NCBI GenBank assembly: GCA_020633335.1
Contig: JACKDU010000005.1
Coordinates: forward strand, 310,001-374,000
Length of the DNA: 64,000 nt
Origin: Myxococcales bacterium
Lineage (GTDB): Bacteria > Myxococcota_A > Polyangia > Nannocystales > Nannocystaceae
Direction of reading: 5' to 3'
The notes under the pieces are model-generated. The model saw nothing but the letters and a program-made list of their open reading frames with translations. It was not told where the DNA came from and did no database searches. Position numbers and translations under genes: made by a program. Below, piece by piece: positions 1 to 6,548 of the stretch. The first letter of the stretch is position 1, and every line of letters starts with the position of its first letter.

Positions 1-215
1 CCGGTGCCCGTCGCGCTCGTGCTCGCGCTCGCGCTCGCACCTGAGGTGCTCGTCGCCGTCGCCGAGCCCGCGCTGGTCGAGGCGGAGCTCCCCGACGTCG
101 TGCCTGTGCCAGTGGCAGTGTCGCCGGTCGCCGCGCTCCCGGAGTCGTCGCCTGCGCAGCCAGAGCCGAGCGCGAACGCGAGCGTGAGGATCGTCCAGGA
201 GCATCGAGAATCCAT
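1..215 (-). CDS. Secreted lipoprotein, N-terminal part only
   Basis: The minus strand opens at an ATG ending at 215 and stays open to the window edge, giving 71 codons of a longer protein. The first residues form a lipoprotein signal peptide: a hydrophobic stretch followed by a lipobox ending in GSGC (Cys about residue 20). A long Ser/Thr/Ala/Gly linker follows, the usual spacer between lipid anchor and globular domain in myxobacterial surface lipoproteins. An AGGAGA lies about 11 bases upstream of the ATG. The globular domain is outside the window, so no function can be given. The plus-strand reading of this DNA is a shadow of this gene. Confidence 0.75.
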   Translation of the reverse strand, partial: MDSRCSWTILTLAFALGSGCAGDDSGSAATGDTATGTGTTSGSSASTSAGSATATSTSGASASASTSATGT

Positions 216-362
216 GGGAGCCAACGTCTCCTAGCCGACGGGGCCGGTCAATCGAAACCCGCCGCTCGAGTGGGGCGCCTCCGCTGACGCGTCGAGGATC
301 GTGCGCGGCCCGCCGTCCGGATCGCGGATCCGCCAAGTCGCGCGCAGGCGAGCCCGCGCGCG

Positions 363-2090
363 CTAGCCCGGCGGCATCGGCTTGCAGACCCCGCCCGCGC
401 CGACCTGCGCCTGGGTGCGGAAGGTGTTGAGCGACTTCCAGTGGGGCTTTTCGAATTGCGGGATGGTCCCGTCCTCGCGGACGTTGGTCACGTGGTAGGT
501 GTGCTGATTCCAGATCCGCCGGGCCGGGATCCAGCGCTCGCCCTTGTCGCGGATCACCTGGAGCGCCGGCGCGGTCTGGTTGTTGTTGAAGCTCGCGTTG
601 GAGACCACCAGGACCTCGGCCGAGCCGTCGTTGTCGACGTCGGCGACCACCGGGTACTCGATGATCGTCCCGCTCGAGCGCGGCACCTGGAGGAGCACCT
701 GGCCGGTCTTGCCGTCGTAGGCGTAGAGGTTGGTCTCGTCGGCGTACATCGCCTCGGCGACCCCGTCGCCGAGGAAGTCGAAGGCGGTCGAGCCGGCGAT
801 CCCGGTCGAGTCGAGGACCGGCGCGGTCCAGGTGATCGTCGCGTCGCCCTCGTAGACCGCGTACTTGTCGTAGGACGAGACCGCGAACTCGGCCTTGTCG
901 TCGCCGTCGAAGTCGTGGACGGTCGACGGTCGGTACCAGTTGGAGAGGCTCGGGCCCGCGCCGGTCGGCCGCAGATCCATGAACTTGAGGGTGCCGTCGT
1001 GCTCGAGCATCGAGATCCCGTTCTGGGTCTCGACCAGCACCTCGGGGAGCCCGTCGGCGTCGAGGTCGGCGACCTGGGGGTAGCCGAGCGCGAGCGCCTG
1101 GTTGTTGAAGAGTGGGGTCCCGTCGTGGTGGAAGGCCGAGCGGCCGAGGACGATCTCGAGGTCGCCGTCGCCGTCGAGATCGGCGGCGGTCGTCGCCGAG
1201 CCCCAGCCGGCCTGGCCGGAGGGGTCGCCGAGGGTGATGAGGAGGTTGCCGCTGTGGTCGTAGATCTGGTTGCCGGCGAAGATCTCGACGTCGCCGTCGT
1301 TGTCGAGGTCGGCCATGCCGATCGCGCCGAAGGAGAAGCCGGGCCAGGGCGCGTTGCTCTTCCACTTGAGGGCGCCGTCGTGCTCGAGGGCGACGAGGAG
1401 CGAGGAGCCGTTCTCGAAGGCGATGATCTCGGGGATCCCGTCGCCGTCGATGTCGCCGAGCGCCGGCGTCACGGTGGTGTCGACGGTGACCGGCGCCTTC
1501 CAGTGGACGGTCCCGCTCGCGCCGTCGAGGACGTAGAGCGAGCCCGCCCAGTTGCCGTACTGGGCGAAGACCTGAATGACGATGTCGGGGACGTCGCAGA
1601 GGTCGATCTCGCCGTTCTGGTCGTCGTCGGTGAGGTTGGCGACCAGCGGGATCACGAAGGCCTGGCCCTGGCCGTCGGCGCCGGCCCACGACCACTGGAC
1701 CTCGGGATCGAAGGAGTCGGGCGGCGCCTTGTCGGCGCAGGGCTGGTTGGCGTCGTCGTCGTCGCCGACCTTGCAGACGTCGACCACGCCGCCGGTCTCG
1801 CCGAGGTCGTCCATCCCGCCGACGTCGAACTTGAAGCCGCCGCTGCTCGACGCGCTGGCGGCCGAGGTGTCGCTGGCGGCCGAGGTGCCTGAGGCGGAGG
1901 CGCCCGAGGTGCTGGTGCCGGAGGCGGAGGCGGAGGCGGAGGCGGAGGCCGATGCGGATGCGGAGGCTGAGGCCGTGGCCGTGGCGACGCTGGTCGAGCT
2001 CTCCGTGTCCGTGGACGCGGCGCCGCCGGAGCAGGCGAGGGCGAGGGTGCCGAGGGCGGCGATGGGGAGGCTGAGGCGGCGCGATCGCAT
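363..2090 (-). CDS. VCBS/FG-GAP repeat lipoprotein
   Basis: About 575 residues. The start was placed at the Met of MRSRRLSLP (2090), not 12 codons upstream, because this puts a clean signal peptide with lipobox LALAC at the N-terminus. Next comes a low-complexity Ala-Ser/Thr linker, then a domain full of Asp-rich calcium-loop motifs such as DLDGDGD, DIDGDGIPEI and DVDNDGSAEV, which are the blades of an FG-GAP/VCBS integrin-like beta-propeller. It is predicted to be an outer-membrane, surface-exposed Ca-binding lipoprotein, perhaps in adhesion or carbohydrate binding; the ligand is unknown. It stands alone, with about 150 bp to the next lipoprotein gene downstream. The linker is encoded by a hexanucleotide microsatellite (1921-1986). 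Confidence 0.85.
   Translation of the reverse strand: MRSRRLSLPIAALGTLALACSGGAASTDTESSTSVATATASASASASASASASASASGTSTSGASASGTSAASDTSAASASSSGGFKFDVGGMDDLGETGGVVDVCKVGDDDDANQPCADKAPPDSFDPEVQWSWAGADGQGQAFVIPLVANLTDDDQNGEIDLCDVPDIVIQVFAQYGNWAGSLYVLDGASGTVHWKAPVTVDTTVTPALGDIDGDGIPEIIAFENGSSLLVALEHDGALKWKSNAPWPGFSFGAIGMADLDNDGDVEIFAGNQIYDHSGNLLITLGDPSGQAGWGSATTAADLDGDGDLEIVLGRSAFHHDGTPLFNNQALALGYPQVADLDADGLPEVLVETQNGISMLEHDGTLKFMDLRPTGAGPSLSNWYRPSTVHDFDGDDKAEFAVSSYDKYAVYEGDATITWTAPVLDSTGIAGSTAFDFLGDGVAEAMYADETNLYAYDGKTGQVLLQVPRSSGTIIEYPVVADVDNDGSAEVLVVSNASFNNNQTAPALQVIRDKGERWIPARRIWNQHTYHVTNVREDGTIPQFEKPHWKSLNTFRTQAQVGAGGVCKPMPPG
1921..1986. repeat. GAGGCG-type hexanucleotide microsatellite in a lipoprotein linker
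   Basis: Eleven consecutive 6-base units of the form GAGGCG, with degenerate copies (GATGCG, GAGGCT, GTGGCC) at one side. On the minus strand they encode alternating Ala-Ser and Ala-Thr. Because the unit is two codons, slippage changes linker length without breaking the frame. Confidence 0.9.
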
Positions 2091-2187
2091 CACGGTGACC
2101 CTGCCAAGCTCGCGGGCCGGGGACAAGCGCGAATGTGCGCGGGTTTACCCTCTTGGAGGTCTGTGCGTGGGGTGTTGGGGTTCGCGG

Positions 2188-2367
2188 AGGGGGCGCGGAC
2201 TTCGAGGGCCGCGAGGTCGGGGAGGGCGGAGGCTGAGGCGGGGCGCGGGGTCCAGGGGCCCTCGTCGCTCACACAGGTGCTCGGTCGTCCGTCGACTTCG
2301 TCGACGAACGCCCTGCGCGACTCGCTCTCGAGGGCCCCTGGACCCCGCTCACCAGCGTTGTCAGCCT
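2188..2367 (+). repeat. Dispersed palindromic element, copy A
   Basis: A ~180-bp non-coding stretch that recurs almost base for base in inverted orientation at 3886-4068. It carries a perfect 18-bp inverted repeat (2247-2264 with 2329-2346) built on the core CCAGGGGCCCTCG, and a smaller palindrome GTCGACTTCGTCGAC near the centre of the loop. Short ORFs through it are probably spurious. It resembles a MITE-like or REP-like intergenic element; no transposase is seen nearby. Confidence 0.85.
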
Positions 2368-2371
2368 GCCT

Positions 2372-2549
2372 CTTGGGCTTGAGTCAGGTGCGGGGTTCGT
2401 CGGCCGGACGGGGCGCCTTGGTGGTCTTGTGCGAGCGTGGTCGCGGGGCTCAGCGTTCTGCTTGGGCTTGAGTCAGGTGCGGGGTTCGTCGGCCGGACGG
2501 GGCGCCTTGGTGGTCTTGTGCGAGCGTGGTCGCGGGGCTCAGCGTTCTG
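2372..2549. repeat. 89-bp perfect tandem duplication
   Basis: Two adjacent 89-bp units (2372-2460 and 2461-2549) read identically, beginning CTTGGGCTTGAGTC. About 20 bp of a third, diverging unit follow and run into the stop codon of the gene ending at 2562. Together with the palindromic element it fills the 2091-2561 gap, which holds no convincing gene. Confidence 0.95.
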
Positions 2550-2561
2550 CTTGGGCTTGAG

Positions 2562-2984
2562 TCATGTGCGCGGCTTTGCGCGGGGCTTCTTCGTGGGCGT
2601 GGAGCCTGTCCCTTCGGCCAGGGCGGCGACGACCTTGCGGGGGGCGATCGCGCGGTAGCTCTCGTCGATCCACGCGCAGAGGAGCTCGACTGGGGGCGAC
2701 TCGTCGCCTTCGAAGCGGGCCGAGACCCAGCCGCTGCGGCCGAGGCCGTAGCCGGTGGGGGCGGCGAAGGGGAGGAGGAGCGCGGCCTCGTGGCTCTGGG
2801 GGAGCTTGGCCGAGAGGTGGAGGCCGCCGCCGTGCTCGCTGAGGAAGACGAAGACCTTGCCGCGGACCTTGATCGCGCGCTCGCCCCAGGGGAAGTGCTC
2901 GGTCGCCTCGGGGTACGCGAGGGCGTGGTCGCGGAGGGCGGCGACCGCCGGTGAGGTCGGCGGGGGGAGGGTCTGGTCGGTCAT
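2562..2984 (-). CDS. MmcQ/YjbR family protein
   Basis: A 140-residue protein with the YjbR/CyaY-like fold signature: an N-terminal helix, the segment YPEATEHFPWGERAIKV, then strands with FVFLSEH, LSAKLP and YGLGRSGWVS, and a C-terminal helix ending in a basic Lys/Arg/Pro-rich tail. The family is small, single-domain and proposed to bind DNA; the biological role is not established. It starts 10 bp after the stop of the upstream lipoprotein gene and is probably cotranscribed with it. The basic tail (KKPRAKPRT) is longer than usual and could aid nucleic-acid binding. Confidence 0.85.
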   Translation of the reverse strand: MTDQTLPPPTSPAVAALRDHALAYPEATEHFPWGERAIKVRGKVFVFLSEHGGGLHLSAKLPQSHEAALLLPFAAPTGYGLGRSGWVSARFEGDESPPVELLCAWIDESYRAIAPRKVVAALAEGTGSTPTKKPRAKPRT

Positions 2985-2993
2985 CGGTCGCGC

Positions 2994-3776
2994 TCAGAAG
3001 CCGAGGTAGATCAGGCGCCACGCCGCGCCGTCGTAGTAGGCGACCGCGGCCGAGTCACCGCCGTCGATCAGGATCCCGTCGCCGATCACCTTGGGCGCCG
3101 GGAAGTCATGGGGGCGTCGCATGAGCTGCCCGCGGAAGCCACGACGGCGGCCCTCGGGGCCGTAGGCCGGCCAGATCGCCCAGCGCTCGAGGAAGTCGAG
3201 GCTCCTCGGCATCGCCTCGCGCTGGGTCTCGTCGTCGACGTGGACCGTCCATCGCTCCTTGCGACCGGCCCCGAGGAGCTCCGCCCCCCCCTTCCCCCAG
3301 AGGATCGCCAGGCCGATCGCCTTGCCCCCGCGCACCTTCACGCGGACCACCCGATCACCGAGCCCGTCACCGTCGAGGTCGCCGCTGGCCTCGCAGGGGA
3401 TCGACTTCTTGCGCGAGCAAGCGACCTCGACATCAGGGAGCCGCGACTCGAGCTCACGGACGAGCGCCGCGCCCCCCTCGGGCGACGCCGCACCTTCCTC
3501 CGCCCCCTCGCTCTCCGCCGTCACCTCATCCGCCTCCTCGTCGCCATCCTCGGGCGTCGCCAACCCCGTCGCTGCCCCCCCAGCGGCCGCCACCGCGTCG
3601 GGCTTCGCCCCGTCCGCGGCCCCGGTCGTCGCCACCTCGGGCTCGGGCGTCGCCGGCCCCGTCACCGCGTGGACCGCCGGCTCGACGCCGACGCCCTTGT
3701 CCGCCGAAGGGACCGCCGACGACCCCGCGGAGCACCCAAGGATCAACGGCGCGCTGAGGACGAGTCGGCGCATCAT
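2994..3776 (-). CDS. Putative lipoprotein, unknown function
   Basis: About 260 residues. The start was set at the double Met (3776/3773), giving the signal peptide MRRLVLSAPLILGC with a Cys at the lipobox; the longer upstream reading lacks a signal. An acidic Ala/Glu/Pro/Gly linker covers roughly residues 30-110. The C-terminal domain contains GDLDGDGLGDRVVRVKV, a single FG-GAP-like or EF-hand-like Asp loop, and ends GAAWRLIYLGF. It is probably a periplasmic or surface lipoprotein whose core resembles one FG-GAP blade. No function recognised. It is the first gene of a likely two-gene unit with the YjbR protein. Confidence 0.75.
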   Translation of the reverse strand: MMRRLVLSAPLILGCSAGSSAVPSADKGVGVEPAVHAVTGPATPEPEVATTGAADGAKPDAVAAAGGAATGLATPEDGDEEADEVTAESEGAEEGAASPEGGAALVRELESRLPDVEVACSRKKSIPCEASGDLDGDGLGDRVVRVKVRGGKAIGLAILWGKGGAELLGAGRKERWTVHVDDETQREAMPRSLDFLERWAIWPAYGPEGRRRGFRGQLMRRPHDFPAPKVIGDGILIDGGDSAAVAYYDGAAWRLIYLGF

Positions 3777-3885
3777 CGCTCGCAGCCTATCAGATCCGCC
3801 CCCTGGCGAGCCCGCCACGAAGTCCACCCGCCACAGCGCCCGAACCACGTGGATGAGCCCCGCCCCCTGACTCCCTCCAAAGCGA

Positions 3886-4068
3886 AGGCTGACAACGCCG
3901 GTGAGCGGGGTCCAGGGGCCCTCGAGAGCGAGTCGCGCAGGGCGTTCGTCGACGAAGTCGACGGACGACCGAGCACCTGTGTGAGCGACGAGGGCCCCTG
4001 GGCCCCGCGCCCCGCTTCAGCCTCCGCCCTCCCCGACCTCGGCCCCCGAAGTCCGCGCCCCCTTGCGG
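3886..4068 (-). repeat. Dispersed palindromic element, copy B (inverted)
   Basis: Reverse complement of the element at 2188-2367, with only a handful of substitutions over ~180 bp. The 18-bp stem (3907-3924 with 3989-4006) has one mismatch here. The copy ends 1-2 bp from the stop codon of the sterol desaturase gene, so it may also serve as that gene's 3' hairpin. It accounts for nearly all of the 3777-4069 gap. Confidence 0.85.
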
Positions 4069-4069
4069 A

Positions 4070-4744
4070 CTAATCCAGCGTCCCGAAGATCAGATCCGGC
4101 AGCGGCGAGATCGTCGCGTAGTTCCCGACCTTCATGCTGTCGTGGTGCCGATCATGCTTCCGCGCCAGGAACCCAAACACATTCAGCGGAAACACGTGAA
4201 AGTCCAGCGCGCAGTGATTGATGATGTTCATATGCGTATACGCAATAAACACCCAGTGGAACGCGCTGACATCAATCGGCCCGACGATCCACAGCGAAAC
4301 CAGCAGCAAGAACACGCCGATAAACGTCTCGATCGGGTGGATGTAGAGGCTATCGACCGCCGTCGGGTACTTGCCGCTGTGGTGGACCGCGTGGACCTTC
4401 CGAAGGATCGTCCACTCGTGATAGAGGTAGCGGTGGGCGAAGTAGTAGAAGAAGTCGTAGAGCCCGAGGACCAGCCCCACCTGGAGCATCGCGACCCACC
4501 ACGGCGAGGGATCGGGGCTGATGTAGCGCTCGCCCATCCCGAGGATCCCGACGTAGAGCATGGCGATCGAGAGGACCGTGTTGTAGGCGGCCATCTTGTA
4601 GAAGCGCTTGCCGGTCAGGAGCGGGTTCTTGCGCTCGTGGATCCGCGCGCCCTTCGAGATCTTCGAGTGGTAGATGACCATCAGCGCGGTCATCAGCACG
4701 CCGGAGGAGAGGAGGGCGAGGGTCATGAAGGTCGCTGTGCTCAT
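4070..4744 (-). CDS. Sterol desaturase / fatty acid hydroxylase family membrane enzyme
   Basis: A 224-residue integral membrane di-iron oxygenase. The three His clusters are visible: H104-RYLY-H109, H118-AVHH-122 and H197-DRHH-201, plus H136 between them. Four or five hydrophobic segments frame them. The superfamily includes C-4 methyl oxidase (ERG25), C-5 desaturase (ERG3) and carotenoid or lipid hydroxylases. The sequence alone does not settle the substrate, but the next gene is a 3beta-HSD-like enzyme, which favours a sterol. The ATG at 4744 was chosen over a TTG two codons upstream. Its 3' half has noticeably more A/T at third positions than its neighbours. Confidence 0.85.
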   Translation of the reverse strand: MSTATFMTLALLSSGVLMTALMVIYHSKISKGARIHERKNPLLTGKRFYKMAAYNTVLSIAMLYVGILGMGERYISPDPSPWWVAMLQVGLVLGLYDFFYYFAHRYLYHEWTILRKVHAVHHSGKYPTAVDSLYIHPIETFIGVFLLLVSLWIVGPIDVSAFHWVFIAYTHMNIINHCALDFHVFPLNVFGFLARKHDRHHDSMKVGNYATISPLPDLIFGTLD

Positions 4745-4767
4745 TGCCAATTCGCTCTCTCGGCCGC

Positions 4768-5778
4768 TCAGGCCGCGCCGGTCGCCTCGAGGTTGCGGCA
4801 GGTCAGCTCGATCCCCTCGTCGACGCTGACCTTCGGGTCATAGCCGAGCTCGCGCCGCGCGCGCTCGATGCTGAAGTAGTGGTGGGTGCACATGTAGCGG
4901 ATCGCGAAGCGGGTGAGGCCGTCCTCGGCGTCGAGGGTGCCGCCGCGGAGGGTGTCGATCCCCTCCTTGATCGCCGCGATCCCGTAGACGAGCTGGTGGG
5001 GGAGGCGGTAGCGGATCGGCGGGAAGCCGAGGCGCGCGAGCACCCGCTGGACGAAGCCCCAAAACGCCATCGGCTCGCCGTTGGTGATGAAGTAGGCCTG
5101 GCCGCTGATCGGCGCCCCCGGGGCGAGGCCCTCGTCGGCGAGGAGGAGCGCGTCGATCAGGTTGGTCGCGTAGGTGTAGTCGGAGAGCCAGGTGCCGCGG
5201 CCGACCTGGAAGCGGAGGCGACCGGCGCGGGCGTGGGCGAGGAGGGCGGGCAGGAGGCGGCGATCGCCGGGGCCGAAGATCACGTGGGGGCGGAGCGAGA
5301 CCGTCGCCAGCGAGGCGTCGTTGGCCGCGAGCACCTGCTTCTCGGCGGCGATCTTCGAGGCGGCGTAGGGCGCCTGGATCGACTTGGCGTAGGGCAGGGT
5401 CTCGTCGCCGTTTTGGATGTCCTTGCCGTCGTAGACCACGCTCGCCGACGAGACGTAGACCAGGCGGCCGATCCCCTGGCGGCGGCAGGCGGCGATCACG
5501 TTCTCGGTGCCGGTGAGGTTGACCCGCCAGACGTCGCTCTCGCGGTTGTGCTTGGTGTGGACCAGCGAGGCGTTGTGAAAGACGGTCTCGGCGCCCGCGC
5601 AGGCCTCGGCGAGCGCCGCCGGATCGGCGATGTCGACCTTGCGGTACTCGACGTCGTCCCGCGGCCCCTGGTCGCGGATGTCGAGGACCCGGACCTCGTC
5701 GCCGCGGGCCCGGAGCCCGTCCACCAAATGGGCGCCGACGAAGCCGAGGCCCCCGGTCACCACGCTGAGTCGTGCCAT
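4768..5778 (-). CDS. NAD(P)-dependent 3beta-hydroxysteroid dehydrogenase-like epimerase/dehydratase
   Basis: 336 residues of the extended short-chain dehydrogenase family. The Rossmann motif GGLGFVG lies at 9-15, the Ser catalytic region at about 110-112, and the YxxxK pair at Y138/K142. The stretch FHNASLVHTK and VNLTGTENVI match the 3beta-HSD/NSDHL (ERG26) and OleD branch, which oxidises a 3beta-hydroxyl and can couple this to loss of a C-4 carboxylate. A strong GGAGGGATGAG precedes the ATG. It follows the TetR gene (TGA-G-ATG) and precedes the sterol desaturase by 23 bp, so the three minus-strand genes form one operon. An OleD-like role in olefin synthesis is possible, but no oleA/B/C is seen. 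Confidence 0.85.
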   Translation of the reverse strand: MARLSVVTGGLGFVGAHLVDGLRARGDEVRVLDIRDQGPRDDVEYRKVDIADPAALAEACAGAETVFHNASLVHTKHNRESDVWRVNLTGTENVIAACRRQGIGRLVYVSSASVVYDGKDIQNGDETLPYAKSIQAPYAASKIAAEKQVLAANDASLATVSLRPHVIFGPGDRRLLPALLAHARAGRLRFQVGRGTWLSDYTYATNLIDALLLADEGLAPGAPISGQAYFITNGEPMAFWGFVQRVLARLGFPPIRYRLPHQLVYGIAAIKEGIDTLRGGTLDAEDGLTRFAIRYMCTHHYFSIERARRELGYDPKVSVDEGIELTCRNLEATGAA

Positions 5779-5779
5779 C

Positions 5780-6451
5780 TCATCCCTCCGTGGCCTCGCC
5801 GCAGAGCGCGAGGAACTCGTCGACCCGCGTCGGCGGGCAGAAGCAGCGCACGAGCTGGCGGACGGCCGCCCGTGCGACGTCGGCGGCCGGCTCCTGCTGG
5901 CCGCGCTCGATCCAGAGCGCGAGGCGGACCTGATGCATGCCGATCAGGGTCCGGGCGATCAGCTCGGGGTCGTCGTCGATGAAGTAGCCGGCCTCGATCC
6001 CGTGCTCGATCGCCGCGACCATCATCTCGAGGCCGGTGCGCCAGGCGTTCGCCTGCTCGGGCGAGCGCAGGCCCTCCGTCGAGGTCCAGGCGATCCGCTC
6101 CTGGAGGTGCATCCGCAGGTAGCTCGGGTGCTCCATCAGGAAGGTGAGGTAGGAGCGGACGCCGGCGACGAGGCGCTCGAGGACGTTGGCCTCGGCCGCC
6201 TGGTCGCGGGCGATCACCAGCATCAGCGCCTCGAGGCGGCGGGCGTGGATCCCCCGGTAGAGGTCCAGCTTCTTCGGGAAGGTCGCGTAGAAGGTCGCCA
6301 GGCTGACGCCGGCCTCGGCGGCGATCTCCTGGACGCGGGCCGCCTGGTAGCTCGCCTCGGCGAAGGCCCGCTCGGCCGCGTCGAGGATCGCCTCGCGGTA
6401 GACCGCCCTGCGGGCATCGCGCAGTCGGTCGCGTGCGGCTTCCGTTGACAT
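5780..6451 (-). CDS. TetR/AcrR family transcriptional regulator
   Basis: 223 residues from the ATG at 6451; a much longer open frame upstream is only the antisense of the aldehyde dehydrogenase gene. The N-terminal helix-turn-helix is typical: ILDAAERAFAEASYQ, then VQEIAAEAGVSLATFYATF, then KKLDLY. The C-terminal helical domain should bind a ligand, probably a hydrophobic lipid or alcohol judging from its neighbours. It is divergent from the aldehyde dehydrogenase/GMC pair and leads the operon with the 3beta-HSD-like and sterol desaturase genes, so it probably controls both directions from the 97-bp gap. Confidence 0.9.
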   Translation of the reverse strand: MSTEAARDRLRDARRAVYREAILDAAERAFAEASYQAARVQEIAAEAGVSLATFYATFPKKLDLYRGIHARRLEALMLVIARDQAAEANVLERLVAGVRSYLTFLMEHPSYLRMHLQERIAWTSTEGLRSPEQANAWRTGLEMMVAAIEHGIEAGYFIDDDPELIARTLIGMHQVRLALWIERGQQEPAADVARAAVRQLVRCFCPPTRVDEFLALCGEATEG

Positions 6452-6548
6452 TGAGGGCCAGAACGATACTTTCACGCACCAGAATGTCAATTCCGTTCTT
6501 CGAAGAGAAGACTTTCCGCGGCCGTCAGGCGGCCGCCGAGGTGCGCTG
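6452..6548. promoter_or_regulatory. Divergent promoter/operator between TetR and aldehyde dehydrogenase genes
   Basis: 97 bp, relatively AT-rich. It holds a 10-bp palindrome TCTTCGAAGA (6497-6506) and a 7-bp stem GCGGCCG/CGGCCGC (6518-6536) just upstream of the aldehyde dehydrogenase start. Either could be the TetR operator or act in the leader. No clear -35/-10 pair was found. Confidence 0.45.

Noticed and set aside
4..234. Open plus-strand frame at the window start (Val/Pro/Ala-rich)
   Set aside because: Antisense of a lipoprotein N-terminus with signal peptide, lipobox and Shine-Dalgarno; no ribosome-binding site or family pattern on the plus strand.
441..1892. 483-codon plus-strand frame
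   Set aside because: Val/Gly/Asp/Arg-rich shadow of the VCBS lipoprotein; composition typical of antisense reading in GC-rich DNA.
2290..2340. Short peptide reading STSSTNALRDSLSRAPG in three places
   Set aside because: Produced by the two copies of the palindromic element; no start with ribosome-binding site and no codon bias.
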